IMG/VR virus record: IMGVR_UViG_3300009146_000047
Span: 1-21,650 of that record
Reading direction: 5' to 3' (one strand)
DNA: 21,650 nucleotides
Source of the DNA: a virus
Shown here: piece by piece, positions 15,022-21,638 of the stretch
Position numbering within the stretch: the stretch's first letter is position 1
How the letters are laid out: each line of letters begins with the position of its first letter
Position numbers and translations under genes: made by a program
Notes under the pieces: model-generated
What the model saw: the letters and a program-made list of their open reading frames with translations, nothing else
Database searches by the model: none
Told to the model about the DNA's origin: nothing

Positions 15022-16138
15022 GGAGGTTGCAGAATATTTCGATAGTAATGCTCTTAATCAATCTTCTTTAAAGAGGATTATTGAGAGTAGGTTAGCGTTT
15101 ATGGAAATGAAAACAAAAACAGGTAGACAATTATATTATGAAGAGAAAGGACACTTCATAATAGGTTCAGGAGTAGATTTGTTATTAAGTAATCATGATG
15201 AATTCGATAATATATATTTCTATAAAGAACTCAAAAAGCCAAGTGATAATTTAGTAAGTTTAGGTATGAGTATTTATGATGCTTGCAATCAAAATGGAAC
15301 TCCATTAAATACACAATTTATACGTACTGATGCATTCAAGTATATAGTACATGATTCATTAAAACTTATTGATTATTATAATAAGGATGCAAAAGCTGAT
15401 TGGAAAGCAGATGGTAGAATGGGTAGAATTGAAAAGACTGATTTCTATAACTACATGGAAGGTCTTGTGGAATCTAATGGTAAGCAAGTTATTGATACAC
15501 AAGAAAAAGAAAAGATTTATAAGATACATGAATCTCTCACAACAAATCCAACAACATCTGAATTATTTGAAGATAAACCGGGATGCGATATATATTTCCA
15601 AAAGACATTTTATTTTATGTATCGTGGTTATTTATGTAAAGCAATGATAGATAGATTGGAAATCAATCATAACAATAGAACTATCCAAATTGATGATTGG
15701 AAAACTATGGCTGGTTTAACAATTTATTTTCTACATTCATTAAAGCTAAGAAGATATGATATACAAGTAGGATGGTATTGGCTTGCAGTATTAACACAGA
15801 TAGTAAATTCAGGAAGAACAGAACGTTATCGTGAATATGAAATATTATTACCAAGGTTTATTGTAGAATCAACAGATATTCAAGGTATGCCAAGAATATT
15901 TACTTGTGATGCTGAAATAATGTTAATGGGTAAATATGGCAGAAAAGAAGTTAGTTCTCCATTTGTTGATGCAGGTGCAGATATAGCATATTCAAGATAT
16001 ATTCCTGAAATATGGGGATATGATAGATGTATTGATGAAATTACTTGGTATAATGAAAATGGATGGGAAAATGATAGGAATTATATTGAAACTGGTGGAC
16101 ATCACGTTATTAACTGGAGTAAAACATTTAACATATGA
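14999..16138 (+). CDS. RecB/RecE-like PD-(D/E)XK exonuclease (DUF3799-like)
   Basis: The 379-residue protein shows the RecB-nuclease pattern: FIIGSGVDLLL (53-63), AMIDRLEI (215-222) with Asp218, IDDWKTM (231-237) with Asp233-x-Lys235, and the QxxxY motif Gln256-VGW-Tyr260. This is the arrangement of phage RecE-like, Cas4-like and DUF3799 exonucleases. Together with the Sak4-like ATPase (5569) and SSB it could form a complete phage recombination system, producing single strands for annealing. The first 50 residues include a small helical region (KEVAEYFDSNALNQSSLKRI) typical of this family. It overlaps the resolvase-like gene and its stop overlaps the next ATG as ATGA. Confidence 0.85.
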   Translation: MIHRSTSKEVAEYFDSNALNQSSLKRIIESRLAFMEMKTKTGRQLYYEEKGHFIIGSGVDLLLSNHDEFDNIYFYKELKKPSDNLVSLGMSIYDACNQNGTPLNTQFIRTDAFKYIVHDSLKLIDYYNKDAKADWKADGRMGRIEKTDFYNYMEGLVESNGKQVIDTQEKEKIYKIHESLTTNPTTSELFEDKPGCDIYFQKTFYFMYRGYLCKAMIDRLEINHNNRTIQIDDWKTMAGLTIYFLHSLKLRRYDIQVGWYWLAVLTQIVNSGRTERYREYEILLPRFIVESTDIQGMPRIFTCDAEIMLMGKYGRKEVSSPFVDAGADIAYSRYIPEIWGYDRCIDEITWYNENGWENDRNYIETGGHHVINWSKTFNI

Positions 16139-16590
16139 CAAAACAAAAAGCAGTCCTGTTAATGATTGCTCCAATGGCAGGACTATTAAAGGAAAGAAAA
16201 GCAGAATGGGAAGAGATTGAAGAACTAATTGATTATTTTGGTGATGTATATGATAAAGTTGTTGAACTGGTTCCAGAGGAAGAAGAGATAGAAGATATTG
16301 ATGATGATGAACTATATGATGATGGAGATATGGGTGGTTATCATGTATCATCTATCAGACCAGATGAACCAAAAGAAGTAGACCCTTGGAGTTCAGTAAA
16401 TGAGTATATGTCAGGAAAGCATGAACCACCTATTGCAGCACCAGTATATGACCCTAGTATAGTAACTCCAAGTGATGAAGAAATAATCAATAACTACTAT
16501 AAAGAAGAAGCAAAGAAGGAACAGTATATCCCATTTGTAGAAGAAAAAGTAAAATCAAAAGAAATTAAATCAACAGGTTCAATCTTATAA
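16135..16590 (+). CDS. Acidic protein, 151 aa, function unknown
   Basis: No family recognised. The first 20 residues are hydrophobic and basic (KAVLLMIAPMAGLL); residues 23-70 are extremely acidic (several EEE and DDD runs) and predicted helical or disordered; the rest is a Pro-rich, charged linker that ends in a basic segment. This composition suggests a DNA mimic or an intrinsically disordered scaffold, but this is inference. It starts inside the stop of the RecB-like gene (ATGA), so it is coupled to it, which would be consistent with an inhibitor or partner of that nuclease. Confidence 0.8.
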   Translation: MTKQKAVLLMIAPMAGLLKERKAEWEEIEELIDYFGDVYDKVVELVPEEEEIEDIDDDELYDDGDMGGYHVSSIRPDEPKEVDPWSSVNEYMSGKHEPPIAAPVYDPSIVTPSDEEIINNYYKEEAKKEQYIPFVEEKVKSKEIKSTGSIL

Positions 16591-16591
16591 A

Positions 16592-17173
16592 ATGCTAATT
16601 CAGATAGGTAATATTTATATGAATGATACATGGAAGTTCTTAATTCCTGTATTGAAAGAATATGGTGATGAATTTGTATATAAATTTAATTCTGTTTGGA
16701 AAGTAGCAGTTGGTATCGGAGATATGATTTTAGTAAAAAGTAATATAAGATATGAACAACATCTATTTGTATTACTGGATAGTAAAAGTGGTAAGAAACA
16801 TTTCATTGATTTTATGAAGTGGATTAAAGATCAAGAAATGTATGAGGATGATTATTGTTATGATAACATTAATTCAGGTAGATTTCATATGGTTGTAATA
16901 AAGATGCCATCATCAGGATATAAAGCTATTGAAAACTTTAGACATTCTCAATTCAGTAAGATGTTTACAGTTAGTGAAGTGAATAAGTATTTTAAAGATA
17001 ATCCTGATGTTACAAAGATAATAGTGAAAGACAAGAAATATAGACTTGAATATGTTGACAAACTAAATCATCTATTCGATACCAAAATTCAACCAGATGA
17101 ATTTGATGGAGAGTTATCACTTCCCATTCGTAAGAGTAAAGAAATATTTAACATTAAACGAAAGAAGGCGTAA
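16592..17173 (+). CDS. Hypothetical protein, 193 aa
   Basis: No family recognised. The protein is soluble, Lys- and aromatic-rich, with beta-prone segments in the first half (ILIQIGNIYM-like start, VAVGIGDMILVKS) and helical segments later. It ends in a basic peptide (FNIKRKKA). The TAA stop lies in the loop of the following terminator hairpin, so the gene and the transcript end together. An alternative start at an ATG about 30 bases downstream (16619) cannot be excluded. It is the last gene of the E2-JAMM-E1 transcription unit. Confidence 0.8.
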   Translation: MLIQIGNIYMNDTWKFLIPVLKEYGDEFVYKFNSVWKVAVGIGDMILVKSNIRYEQHLFVLLDSKSGKKHFIDFMKWIKDQEMYEDDYCYDNINSGRFHMVVIKMPSSGYKAIENFRHSQFSKMFTVSEVNKYFKDNPDVTKIIVKDKKYRLEYVDKLNHLFDTKIQPDEFDGELSLPIRKSKEIFNIKRKKA

Positions 17174-17185
17174 GTGCCTTCTTTC
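17160..17185 (+). terminator. Intrinsic terminator at the end of region 4
   Basis: Arms GAAAGAAGGC (17160-17169) and 17176-17185 pair perfectly over 10 bp around a six-base loop that contains the stop of the 16592 gene; T-rich sequence follows. It shows that the next gene starts at 17205, and not at an earlier in-frame ATG at 17097. Confidence 0.8.
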
Positions 17186-17204
17186 TTCATTAAAACCAAC
17201 AATT

Positions 17205-17714
17205 ATGAAAAAGTCAAGCATTTTATTCTTTGCAATCATATTTCCTTTAGCTATAATTAGTTTCTTTACTAAAGGTAATATTGAATTTATACTCATTATC
17301 GCAACCTATGTTGTCTTTAAATATATAGAGATTGCATGTGAAAAGAAATTACCATTCTGGAAGCCAATAAGAAAGTTCATGTTTAAGTATGACTATAAGC
17401 CTCACATAATTAAAGTAGCAAGAAAAAATTCATCATTTATAACATTTCCATTCTTATCAGCAATTGAATTTGATGATAGTCCATTCATTAATTTAGGATT
17501 TGAAGAAGGTACTAAAACAGTATTAGATAAAGTAAAAGAAGATATGAGAAGTTCTATATTTACAGTCATACAACAAATAGAATCTCTTAACAACATGACA
17601 GAAGAAGAAAGGGTTAACTATTTCATTCAAAGAACAAAGGATGCGGAAATCAAAGATAACGAAAATGATCTTGATTTGCATTGTCCAGAGTGGAGACAAA
17701 TTATAAACAATTAA
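17205..17714 (+). CDS. Membrane protein, two spans, 169 aa
   Basis: The start at 17205 places the ATG after the terminator; an earlier in-frame ATG would put 36 residues across the hairpin. Two hydrophobic segments (about 5-21 and 27-43) form a hairpin-like membrane anchor, followed by about 125 hydrophilic residues, likely cytoplasmic, with helical and charged parts near the end. No family recognised. It is first in the last transcription unit, together with a second two-span protein and a glycosyltransferase-like protein, so a role at the cell envelope is plausible. Confidence 0.8.
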   Translation: MKKSSILFFAIIFPLAIISFFTKGNIEFILIIATYVVFKYIEIACEKKLPFWKPIRKFMFKYDYKPHIIKVARKNSSFITFPFLSAIEFDDSPFINLGFEEGTKTVLDKVKEDMRSSIFTVIQQIESLNNMTEEERVNYFIQRTKDAEIKDNENDLDLHCPEWRQIINN

Positions 17715-17726
17715 ACAAAGTCAAAT

Positions 17727-17957
17727 ATGAAAAGAACATTAGAGTTAGTAACTACAAGATTAAAAAGAAACAAGAAGTTAGAGAAATTAGTAATGCATAG
17801 TTTATCTGTACAGGCTGCATTCATTTTTGTAACAATCATTGCAAGTGGATTTGTGTTCAATCATAGTGATGTTGTATATGCAATATTAATGACACAACTT
17901 ATTGCATTTTCATTAACAGTTCTCATTGGTTGGAAAATATGGGAGGATTGGTTATGA
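17727..17957 (+). CDS. Small membrane protein, two spans, 76 aa
   Basis: A basic N-terminal helix (KRTLELVTTRLKRNKKLEKL) precedes two hydrophobic spans (about 30-46 and 50-70) and a short end containing Trp. Holin-like in topology, with a positively charged end, but no lysis gene is beside it. Its TGA overlaps the next ATG as ATGA, and a GGGAGG sequence at 17941-17946 within the gene can act as the ribosome site for that next gene. Superinfection exclusion and lysis are both possible; neither is shown. Confidence 0.75.
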   Translation: MKRTLELVTTRLKRNKKLEKLVMHSLSVQAAFIFVTIIASGFVFNHSDVVYAILMTQLIAFSLTVLIGWKIWEDWL

Positions 17958-18670
17958 GAGATATAGTGTATATTTTAGGCAAGGGTTCAATGTGGAGTAA
18001 CGATGAATTACGTTACTCTTTAAGATCATTAGAGCAGCTTGGCAGAAACTATGGGAAAGTATTTCTTATAGGAGAAAAGCCTGATTTCATTAGTGATGAA
18101 GTAATATTCATATCAGACCCAGATATGCATAATAACAAAGCTAGGAACATTCATGAAAAAATTGTCACCGCATCCTTTCAAAAAGAAATAAGTGATGATT
18201 TCGTTTTAATGAATGATGATTATTACTTCATTCAAGATTATGACTTTGCCGATTACGAATACAATTATCAATACACATTACAACAAACATTAAAACTACT
18301 AGGTAAAAACATCTATGCGAAGCACGTTTTGGCTACTATCAAACAGTTACAGAATCCTAAAGCTGGTAACTTCGATACTCATTATCCTTTTGTTATTAAC
18401 AAAGAACTGTATCTACTTCAAAGTAGCAAGATTGACTGGAACGTTAAATTCGGATATTTAACAAAAACAATGTATGTTAACAATCTGCTTAATCATAGTA
18501 CTATTGATATAGCATATAGAATTAAGAGAAAGTCAGATTGTTTAATGTACAAACCGGGACAAGTATTACCTAACTTCACAGTAATATCAGTTAGTGATAG
18601 AGGATTAACTGATGAAATCAAAGAAATGCTCATTGAAAAATTTCCTAACAAATCAAAATTTGAAAAGTGA
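17954..18670 (+). CDS. Stealth-like glycosyltransferase / sugar-phosphotransferase homologue
   Basis: I choose the ATG at 17954 (overlapping TGA and preceded by GGGAGG) over one 24 bases upstream; 238 residues. The layout resembles Stealth proteins: DIVYILGKGSMWS (3-15) like conserved region 1, ELRYSLRSLEQLGRNYGKVF (18-37) like the S-R-S-I... segment, DDFVLMNDDYYFIQDYD (81-97) like the metal-binding FNDD region 2, and THYPFVINK (142-150) like the His-containing region 3. Cellular Stealth enzymes transfer sugar-phosphates to build capsules. A phage homologue may modify host surface glycans, or another phage-specific acceptor. The length is shorter than cellular members. Codon use in 18130-18500 is less A/T-biased than in neighbours. 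Confidence 0.7.
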   Translation: MRDIVYILGKGSMWSNDELRYSLRSLEQLGRNYGKVFLIGEKPDFISDEVIFISDPDMHNNKARNIHEKIVTASFQKEISDDFVLMNDDYYFIQDYDFADYEYNYQYTLQQTLKLLGKNIYAKHVLATIKQLQNPKAGNFDTHYPFVINKELYLLQSSKIDWNVKFGYLTKTMYVNNLLNHSTIDIAYRIKRKSDCLMYKPGQVLPNFTVISVSDRGLTDEIKEMLIEKFPNKSKFEK

Positions 18671-18867
18671 TAACAGATGAAGAAATATCAGACAAACAAA
18701 GCAAATATGTTGAATTCATCATAATTGGTAAAATGTCCTCTAAATCTAAAAGATTTACTAAACGTCATACTGATTATAGATATACACAAGCTATTAAGTT
18801 ATATAGAGGAAATATTTGGGGAGTTTTAGCTAATGGTAAAAGAGAATTAATTAAATCAGTAAAATAA
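18667..18867 (+). CDS. Small basic protein, 66 aa, GTG start
   Basis: A GTG at 18667 overlaps the TGA of the glycosyltransferase gene (GTGA), the same junction style as the ATGA boundaries of this window. The product is acidic for twelve residues and then strongly basic, with an SSKSKRFTKRHTDYRYTQ stretch that could bind nucleic acid, and ends in a beta-prone IWGVLANGK segment. No family recognised. If the GTG is not used, the next ATG would give 44 residues. Confidence 0.65.
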   Translation: MITDEEISDKQSKYVEFIIIGKMSSKSKRFTKRHTDYRYTQAIKLYRGNIWGVLANGKRELIKSVK

Positions 18868-18872
18868 AAACT

Positions 18873-19175
18873 ATGACACCTACATTTAGTGCAATGCGTT
18901 TATTACAATATGCCATGCAGGGCATAGGAAGTAGTTTAAATAAAATGCAAATGGAAGTTATAATGCATGAAAGATTCGGAGATACTGCTGCACCAGATAA
19001 GCATAATTATAACCCATTACGTTCTTATTCAACATTAGAAGAAAAGAAGCAACGAGTAAATCAACTTACAACATTTGCTAAAGAAGTTCAAACTATGTTG
19101 AATAAAGTACAAGAAAAAGAAATGGAAGAATCAGCAGAAGCATTTGTTTCTCATTTAAGATCAAAAAAACAATAA
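18873..19175 (+). CDS. Hypothetical helical protein, 100 aa
   Basis: No family recognised. An N-terminal Met/Gln-rich helix (MRLLQYAMQGIGSS) is followed by a polar turn and a long C-terminal helix with heptad-like spacing (about 54-100) that could be a coiled coil. It lies five bases after the previous stop and two bases before the next ATG. Confidence 0.75.
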   Translation: MTPTFSAMRLLQYAMQGIGSSLNKMQMEVIMHERFGDTAAPDKHNYNPLRSYSTLEEKKQRVNQLTTFAKEVQTMLNKVQEKEMEESAEAFVSHLRSKKQ

Positions 19176-19177
19176 TT

Positions 19178-19606
19178 ATGTCAGACTTTAAATGTTTTCG
19201 TGGCTTTACTACTAGAACTGGTAAAGAGTATAGTTATGGTATTCTTATTAGTGAAGCTGAATATGATGCTTTACATTTCATGGACAAGATAAGATTTATA
19301 AGAGTAGCTGGTACTGCAAGGTATAGACCACCAGACAGGGATGATAATGAAACATTTCCTGTAGTCTTACCTGTATTTGATAGACCTGATACTAGTGACT
19401 GGTCATATGATGTAAGAAATGATACTAGAAACCAAACCAATCAAGATGATACACCTCAACATGAATATGGTGGTGGCTCCTTTGGAGGTGCTGGCGCAGG
19501 TAGTAACTATGATACTAGAGATAATGATAGGGATGATACTGACAGTCATAGCGATAATGATAACGATACTAGTGATGATAGGGGAGGGAGTAATAAAGAT
19601 GATTAA
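19178..19606 (+). CDS. Protein with Asp-rich low-complexity tail, 142 aa
   Basis: The first 75 residues look globular, with a FRGFTTRTGKEYSYGILISE start and a conserved-looking RPPDRDDNETFP segment; a Gly-rich linker (about 97-107) leads to a 35-residue tail made almost only of Asp, Asn, Ser, Arg and Thr. The coding DNA of the tail (19505-19600) is a degenerate repeat of GAT/AAT codons. This architecture (small domain, Gly linker, acidic tail) resembles SSB-like or DNA-mimic proteins, but the family is not recognised. Confidence 0.8.
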   Translation: MSDFKCFRGFTTRTGKEYSYGILISEAEYDALHFMDKIRFIRVAGTARYRPPDRDDNETFPVVLPVFDRPDTSDWSYDVRNDTRNQTNQDDTPQHEYGGGSFGGAGAGSNYDTRDNDRDDTDSHSDNDNDTSDDRGGSNKDD

Positions 19607-19626
19607 ATAATCTTTAAACTTATTTT

Positions 19627-19833
19627 ATGCCAATATGTGATTGTTGTGGAAAAACAATGACAGAAGGATTTGTCATTGCAGGTGGAGAAGAACATTACTG
19701 TTCTGATGAATGTCTACATTCAAAATACACAAGCGAAGAATGGGATGAAATGTCTACTAACGAAGATTTAGATAACTATTGGACAAAATGGGAAGATGAA
19801 GATGATGGTGATAACGTAATAATACTTGAATAA
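19627..19833 (+). CDS. Small zinc-binding (treble-clef-like) protein, 68 aa
   Basis: Cys4 and Cys7 (ICDCCGK) with Cys25 and Cys29 (HYCSDECL) form a C-x2-C ... C-x3-C site, typical of small zinc ribbons and treble clefs; Cys6 is extra. The remaining 39 residues are strongly acidic with many Trp and Glu. It may mediate protein or nucleic-acid contacts. Treble-clef proteins sometimes serve as E3-like factors near prokaryotic Ubl genes, but this gene is over five kilobases from the E1-like gene, so I do not claim that role. Confidence 0.75.
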   Translation: MPICDCCGKTMTEGFVIAGGEEHYCSDECLHSKYTSEEWDEMSTNEDLDNYWTKWEDEDDGDNVIILE

Positions 19834-19851
19834 ACTATTAAAACAACTTTT

Positions 19852-20151
19852 ATGAGTGACGCAGAAAGCACATTAAGATTTGCAATAACAAGTGGAGTAA
19901 CTAATGGATGGGATAAAGGCCCATATGTTATAAGTGATGAAGTATTTAAAAAGATATTTGAACCTCACTTAATATGGGCTATAACAGATTATCTAAAAGA
20001 ATTAAATAATAATGAAGATGAATTGGTTAAAGCTGCTAAAGAACTTATTGCAGATATAAGAAGCAAGCCTAATGATACCAGATATGCTACGCATATTAAA
20101 CGCTTAGAAGATGTTATTAAACAATTAAATACTCTAGGCCATGAGAGATAA
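19852..20151 (+). CDS. Hypothetical helical protein, 99 aa
   Basis: No family recognised. The first half is mixed; from about residue 40 it is helical (IWAITDYLKELNNNEDELVKAAKELI), followed by a polar turn and a final amphipathic helix. No cysteines or membrane segments. It overlaps the start of a small membrane ORF by eleven bases. Confidence 0.75.
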   Translation: MSDAESTLRFAITSGVTNGWDKGPYVISDEVFKKIFEPHLIWAITDYLKELNNNEDELVKAAKELIADIRSKPNDTRYATHIKRLEDVIKQLNTLGHER

Positions 20152-20230
20152 TTTTTTTGAAACAAAGATTGCGGTAATCTTATTAATCATATGGTTAGCA
20201 ATTATGTGCCTATTACTTTCCGCATCCTAA
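20141..20230 (+). CDS. Single-span membrane microprotein, 29 aa
   Basis: ATG at 20141 to TAA at 20228-20230 encodes a polar nine-residue N-terminus followed by a 17-residue hydrophobic span (IAVILLIIWLAIMCLLL, 10-26) and a short tail. It fills the gap between two genes, overlaps the previous stop by eleven bases, and is too short for usual gene finders. The high hydrophobicity over a single clean span makes translation likely. It could be a holin-like, inhibitor or regulatory membrane peptide. Confidence 0.6.
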   Translation: MRDNFFETKIAVILLIIWLAIMCLLLSAS

Positions 20231-20242
20231 AATAAAAGAAAT

Positions 20243-20464
20243 ATGAAGAAGATTGACTTGTTAAAGTTAGCTGAATTAATAAGGTACTCTGATAGATATG
20301 AAATATCAATTCAGTTTTGGCCTGAACAAACAGCAGTCTTTATTGAGAAAGATGGTGTGGAATTAACTTCATTTGGTTCAAGTGATGATGATTTTGCTAT
20401 TACAACAGCAGTTGATTATCTTAATGCTATAAATCAAAAGAAAAAACATGAGAGTAGTAATTGA
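20243..20464 (+). CDS. Small hypothetical protein, 73 aa
   Basis: No family recognised. Predicted layout is helix, two strands (EISIQFWPEQTAVFIEKDG), helix (TTAVDYLNAINQKKK), so a compact alpha-beta fold. It overlaps the next gene by 17 bases in another frame. Soluble, slightly acidic. Confidence 0.7.
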   Translation: MKKIDLLKLAELIRYSDRYEISIQFWPEQTAVFIEKDGVELTSFGSSDDDFAITTAVDYLNAINQKKKHESSN

Positions 20465-20645
20465 GATTCATTGTGAAAGACCATACCGATTAATATCCTA
20501 TCTCTATAGGTGTATTTATGATATAAAGAAAAAGGATAAGAAAGATCAGTCCTTAATTGGTACTAAACTTGAAGTTAAAGATGATGATTCTGATTTAACA
20601 ATGGAAATTTTTTCTGATAACTTTAAAACAAAAGAAAATGAGTAA
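20448..20645 (+). CDS. Small hypothetical protein, 65 aa
   Basis: No family recognised. A hydrophobic, aromatic start (RVVIEIHCERPYRLISYLYR) is followed by a Lys-rich turn and an acidic end. It overlaps the upstream gene by 17 bases and the downstream gene by eight, so translation is probably coupled. Confidence 0.65.
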   Translation: MRVVIEIHCERPYRLISYLYRCIYDIKKKDKKDQSLIGTKLEVKDDDSDLTMEIFSDNFKTKENE

Positions 20646-20976
20646 ATATCAGTACACAGAAAATTCTGGTGAAATATCAGGCATGGGTGGTGGTTATGAA
20701 AGTGCTTGTAAAGAAATGGTTATTACAGGAATGGATTGGTTAGATAATCATGAAGGGGCTAATCCAACATTTGATGAATTTGAGAATATGTATGGTGTAA
20801 CAACCAATGAAAATGATGATATGAAAGCAATGCAGAAAGTTATGAATGAAGCAATTGGTAACGAAGCTACTGGTGCAATGATGCAAGCTTGTACAAATCA
20901 TATACTTCATGCTAAGGAAGTTGGTTGGGAAACTTATATTACTGAAATGGAAGAAAAAACTAAAAAAGATGGCTAG
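20638..20976 (+). CDS. Conserved-looking phage protein, 112 aa
   Basis: The segment GEISGMGGGYESACKEMVITGMDWL (starting at about residue 11) has the GxGGxYE...C..Mv..G..WL shape that I have seen in small hypothetical proteins of many phages, but I do not know its function. The remainder is helical and Met-rich. This is the only gene here that ends in TAG; the ATG of the next gene lies inside its last codons. A readthrough would add only four codons before TAA. Confidence 0.75.
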   Translation: MSKYQYTENSGEISGMGGGYESACKEMVITGMDWLDNHEGANPTFDEFENMYGVTTNENDDMKAMQKVMNEAIGNEATGAMMQACTNHILHAKEVGWETYITEMEEKTKKDG

Positions 20977-21175
20977 AGAACCTATTAAATTACCACCCAT
21001 GACAGATAAAGATATTATGCCTATGGGAAAGCATAAAGGTACAGAAATGGGAAATGTACCTGCTCAATATCTAATGTACATGTATGAAAGTAGTATGTTT
21101 GATAGTTTCCCAAGAGTTAAGCAGTATGTTATTGATAACCTTGACGTAATAAAACAAGAATTAAAAGGAGGATAA
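20969..21175 (+). CDS. DUF3820-like protein, 68 aa
   Basis: The start is set at 20969, where the ATG overlaps the end of the previous gene; an in-frame ATG 60 bases earlier lies wholly within it. The MPMGKHKGTEMGNVPAQYLM segment (16-35) has the MPFGKYKGK...P..YL pattern of DUF3820, a small family of phage and bacterial proteins often next to exonucleases or helicases. Its biochemical role is not established. The last codons (AAAGGAGGA) double as a ribosome site for the next gene. Confidence 0.75.
   Translation: MAREPIKLPPMTDKDIMPMGKHKGTEMGNVPAQYLMYMYESSMFDSFPRVKQYVIDNLDVIKQELKGG
21164..21171 (+). promoter_or_regulatory. Canonical Shine-Dalgarno site, start-deciding
   Basis: AAAGGAGG lies four bases before the ATG at 21176, encoded in the last codons of the DUF3820-like gene. 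Nearly all other starts in the window lack such a site. Confidence 0.8.
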
Positions 21176-21454
21176 ATGATACAGGTAAAAAGCAAAAAAG
21201 TAAATCTAAATGCCTTTGATGTTCCCGGTTATGACCTTCCTACATTTCAACGTGATGCTATAATTAAAACTGTATATTGGAAATGGTGGATATTTAGAAT
21301 TAAAATTAGAAGGTATCTTATGTTCACTTATATTGCAATAATACCTGGAATATCTTGGGGAGTAAGAGCAGCAAGTAATAAAGAACATGATGAATTTATT
21401 TATTTAAAAAAATACATAAAATTAAAAGGAGGACAGTATGGTATTATTAACTAA
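21176..21454 (+). CDS. Small protein with one probable membrane span, 92 aa
   Basis: No family recognised. A polar, basic first half leads to a hydrophobic segment YLMFTYIAIIPGISWGV (about 43-59) and a charged end. The start follows a canonical Shine-Dalgarno sequence, so it is well supported. The last codons overlap the next gene by 17 bases and contain the same 14-base AATTAAAAGGAGGA block that lies before this gene. Confidence 0.75.
   Translation: MIQVKSKKVNLNAFDVPGYDLPTFQRDAIIKTVYWKWWIFRIKIRRYLMFTYIAIIPGISWGVRAASNKEHDEFIYLKKYIKLKGGQYGIIN
21425..21432 (+). promoter_or_regulatory. Canonical Shine-Dalgarno site, second copy
   Basis: AAAGGAGG lies five bases before the ATG at 21438, again inside the end of the preceding gene. 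The surrounding 14 bases are identical to those around the site at 21164. Confidence 0.8.
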
Positions 21455-21638
21455 ACCAATTCCAATATCACAGCTTACAATAGGACAAATCTTCATATTG
21501 CATTTCAATGGTAGAAAATATAAGATTAAAGATCAAACTGTTTCTATCCATGATAAGAAGATACAGTATGTTATAGCTGAAAGCCAAGGTACTCTCACCG
21601 CATTCAAATCTGATAAATTAGTATATCCAAGAACTTGA
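21438..21638 (+). CDS. Small hypothetical protein, 66 aa
   Basis: No family recognised. The sequence alternates short strands (LTIGQIFILHFNGRKYKI, KKIQYVIAES, LTAFKSDKLVYP) and looks like a small beta-barrel of the SH3 or KOW type, which is inference. Its start has a Shine-Dalgarno site. It ends eleven bases before the window end, and nothing else is seen there. Confidence 0.75.
   Translation: MVLLTKPIPISQLTIGQIFILHFNGRKYKIKDQTVSIHDKKIQYVIAESQGTLTAFKSDKLVYPRT

Noticed and set aside
15369-15647. 92-codon plus-strand ORF inside the RecB-like gene
   Set aside because: It is out of frame with a gene that carries clear nuclease motifs and has low-complexity Ile/Lys/Arg composition.
16152-16184. 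Inverted repeat AGTCCTG/CAGGACT
   Set aside because: Only seven base pairs with a 19-base loop inside a coding region; likely chance.
17097-17204. ATG at 17097 as the start of the membrane protein gene
   Set aside because: It would overlap the end of the 16592 gene and cross the terminator; Met at 17205 gives a normal start before the first hydrophobic segment.
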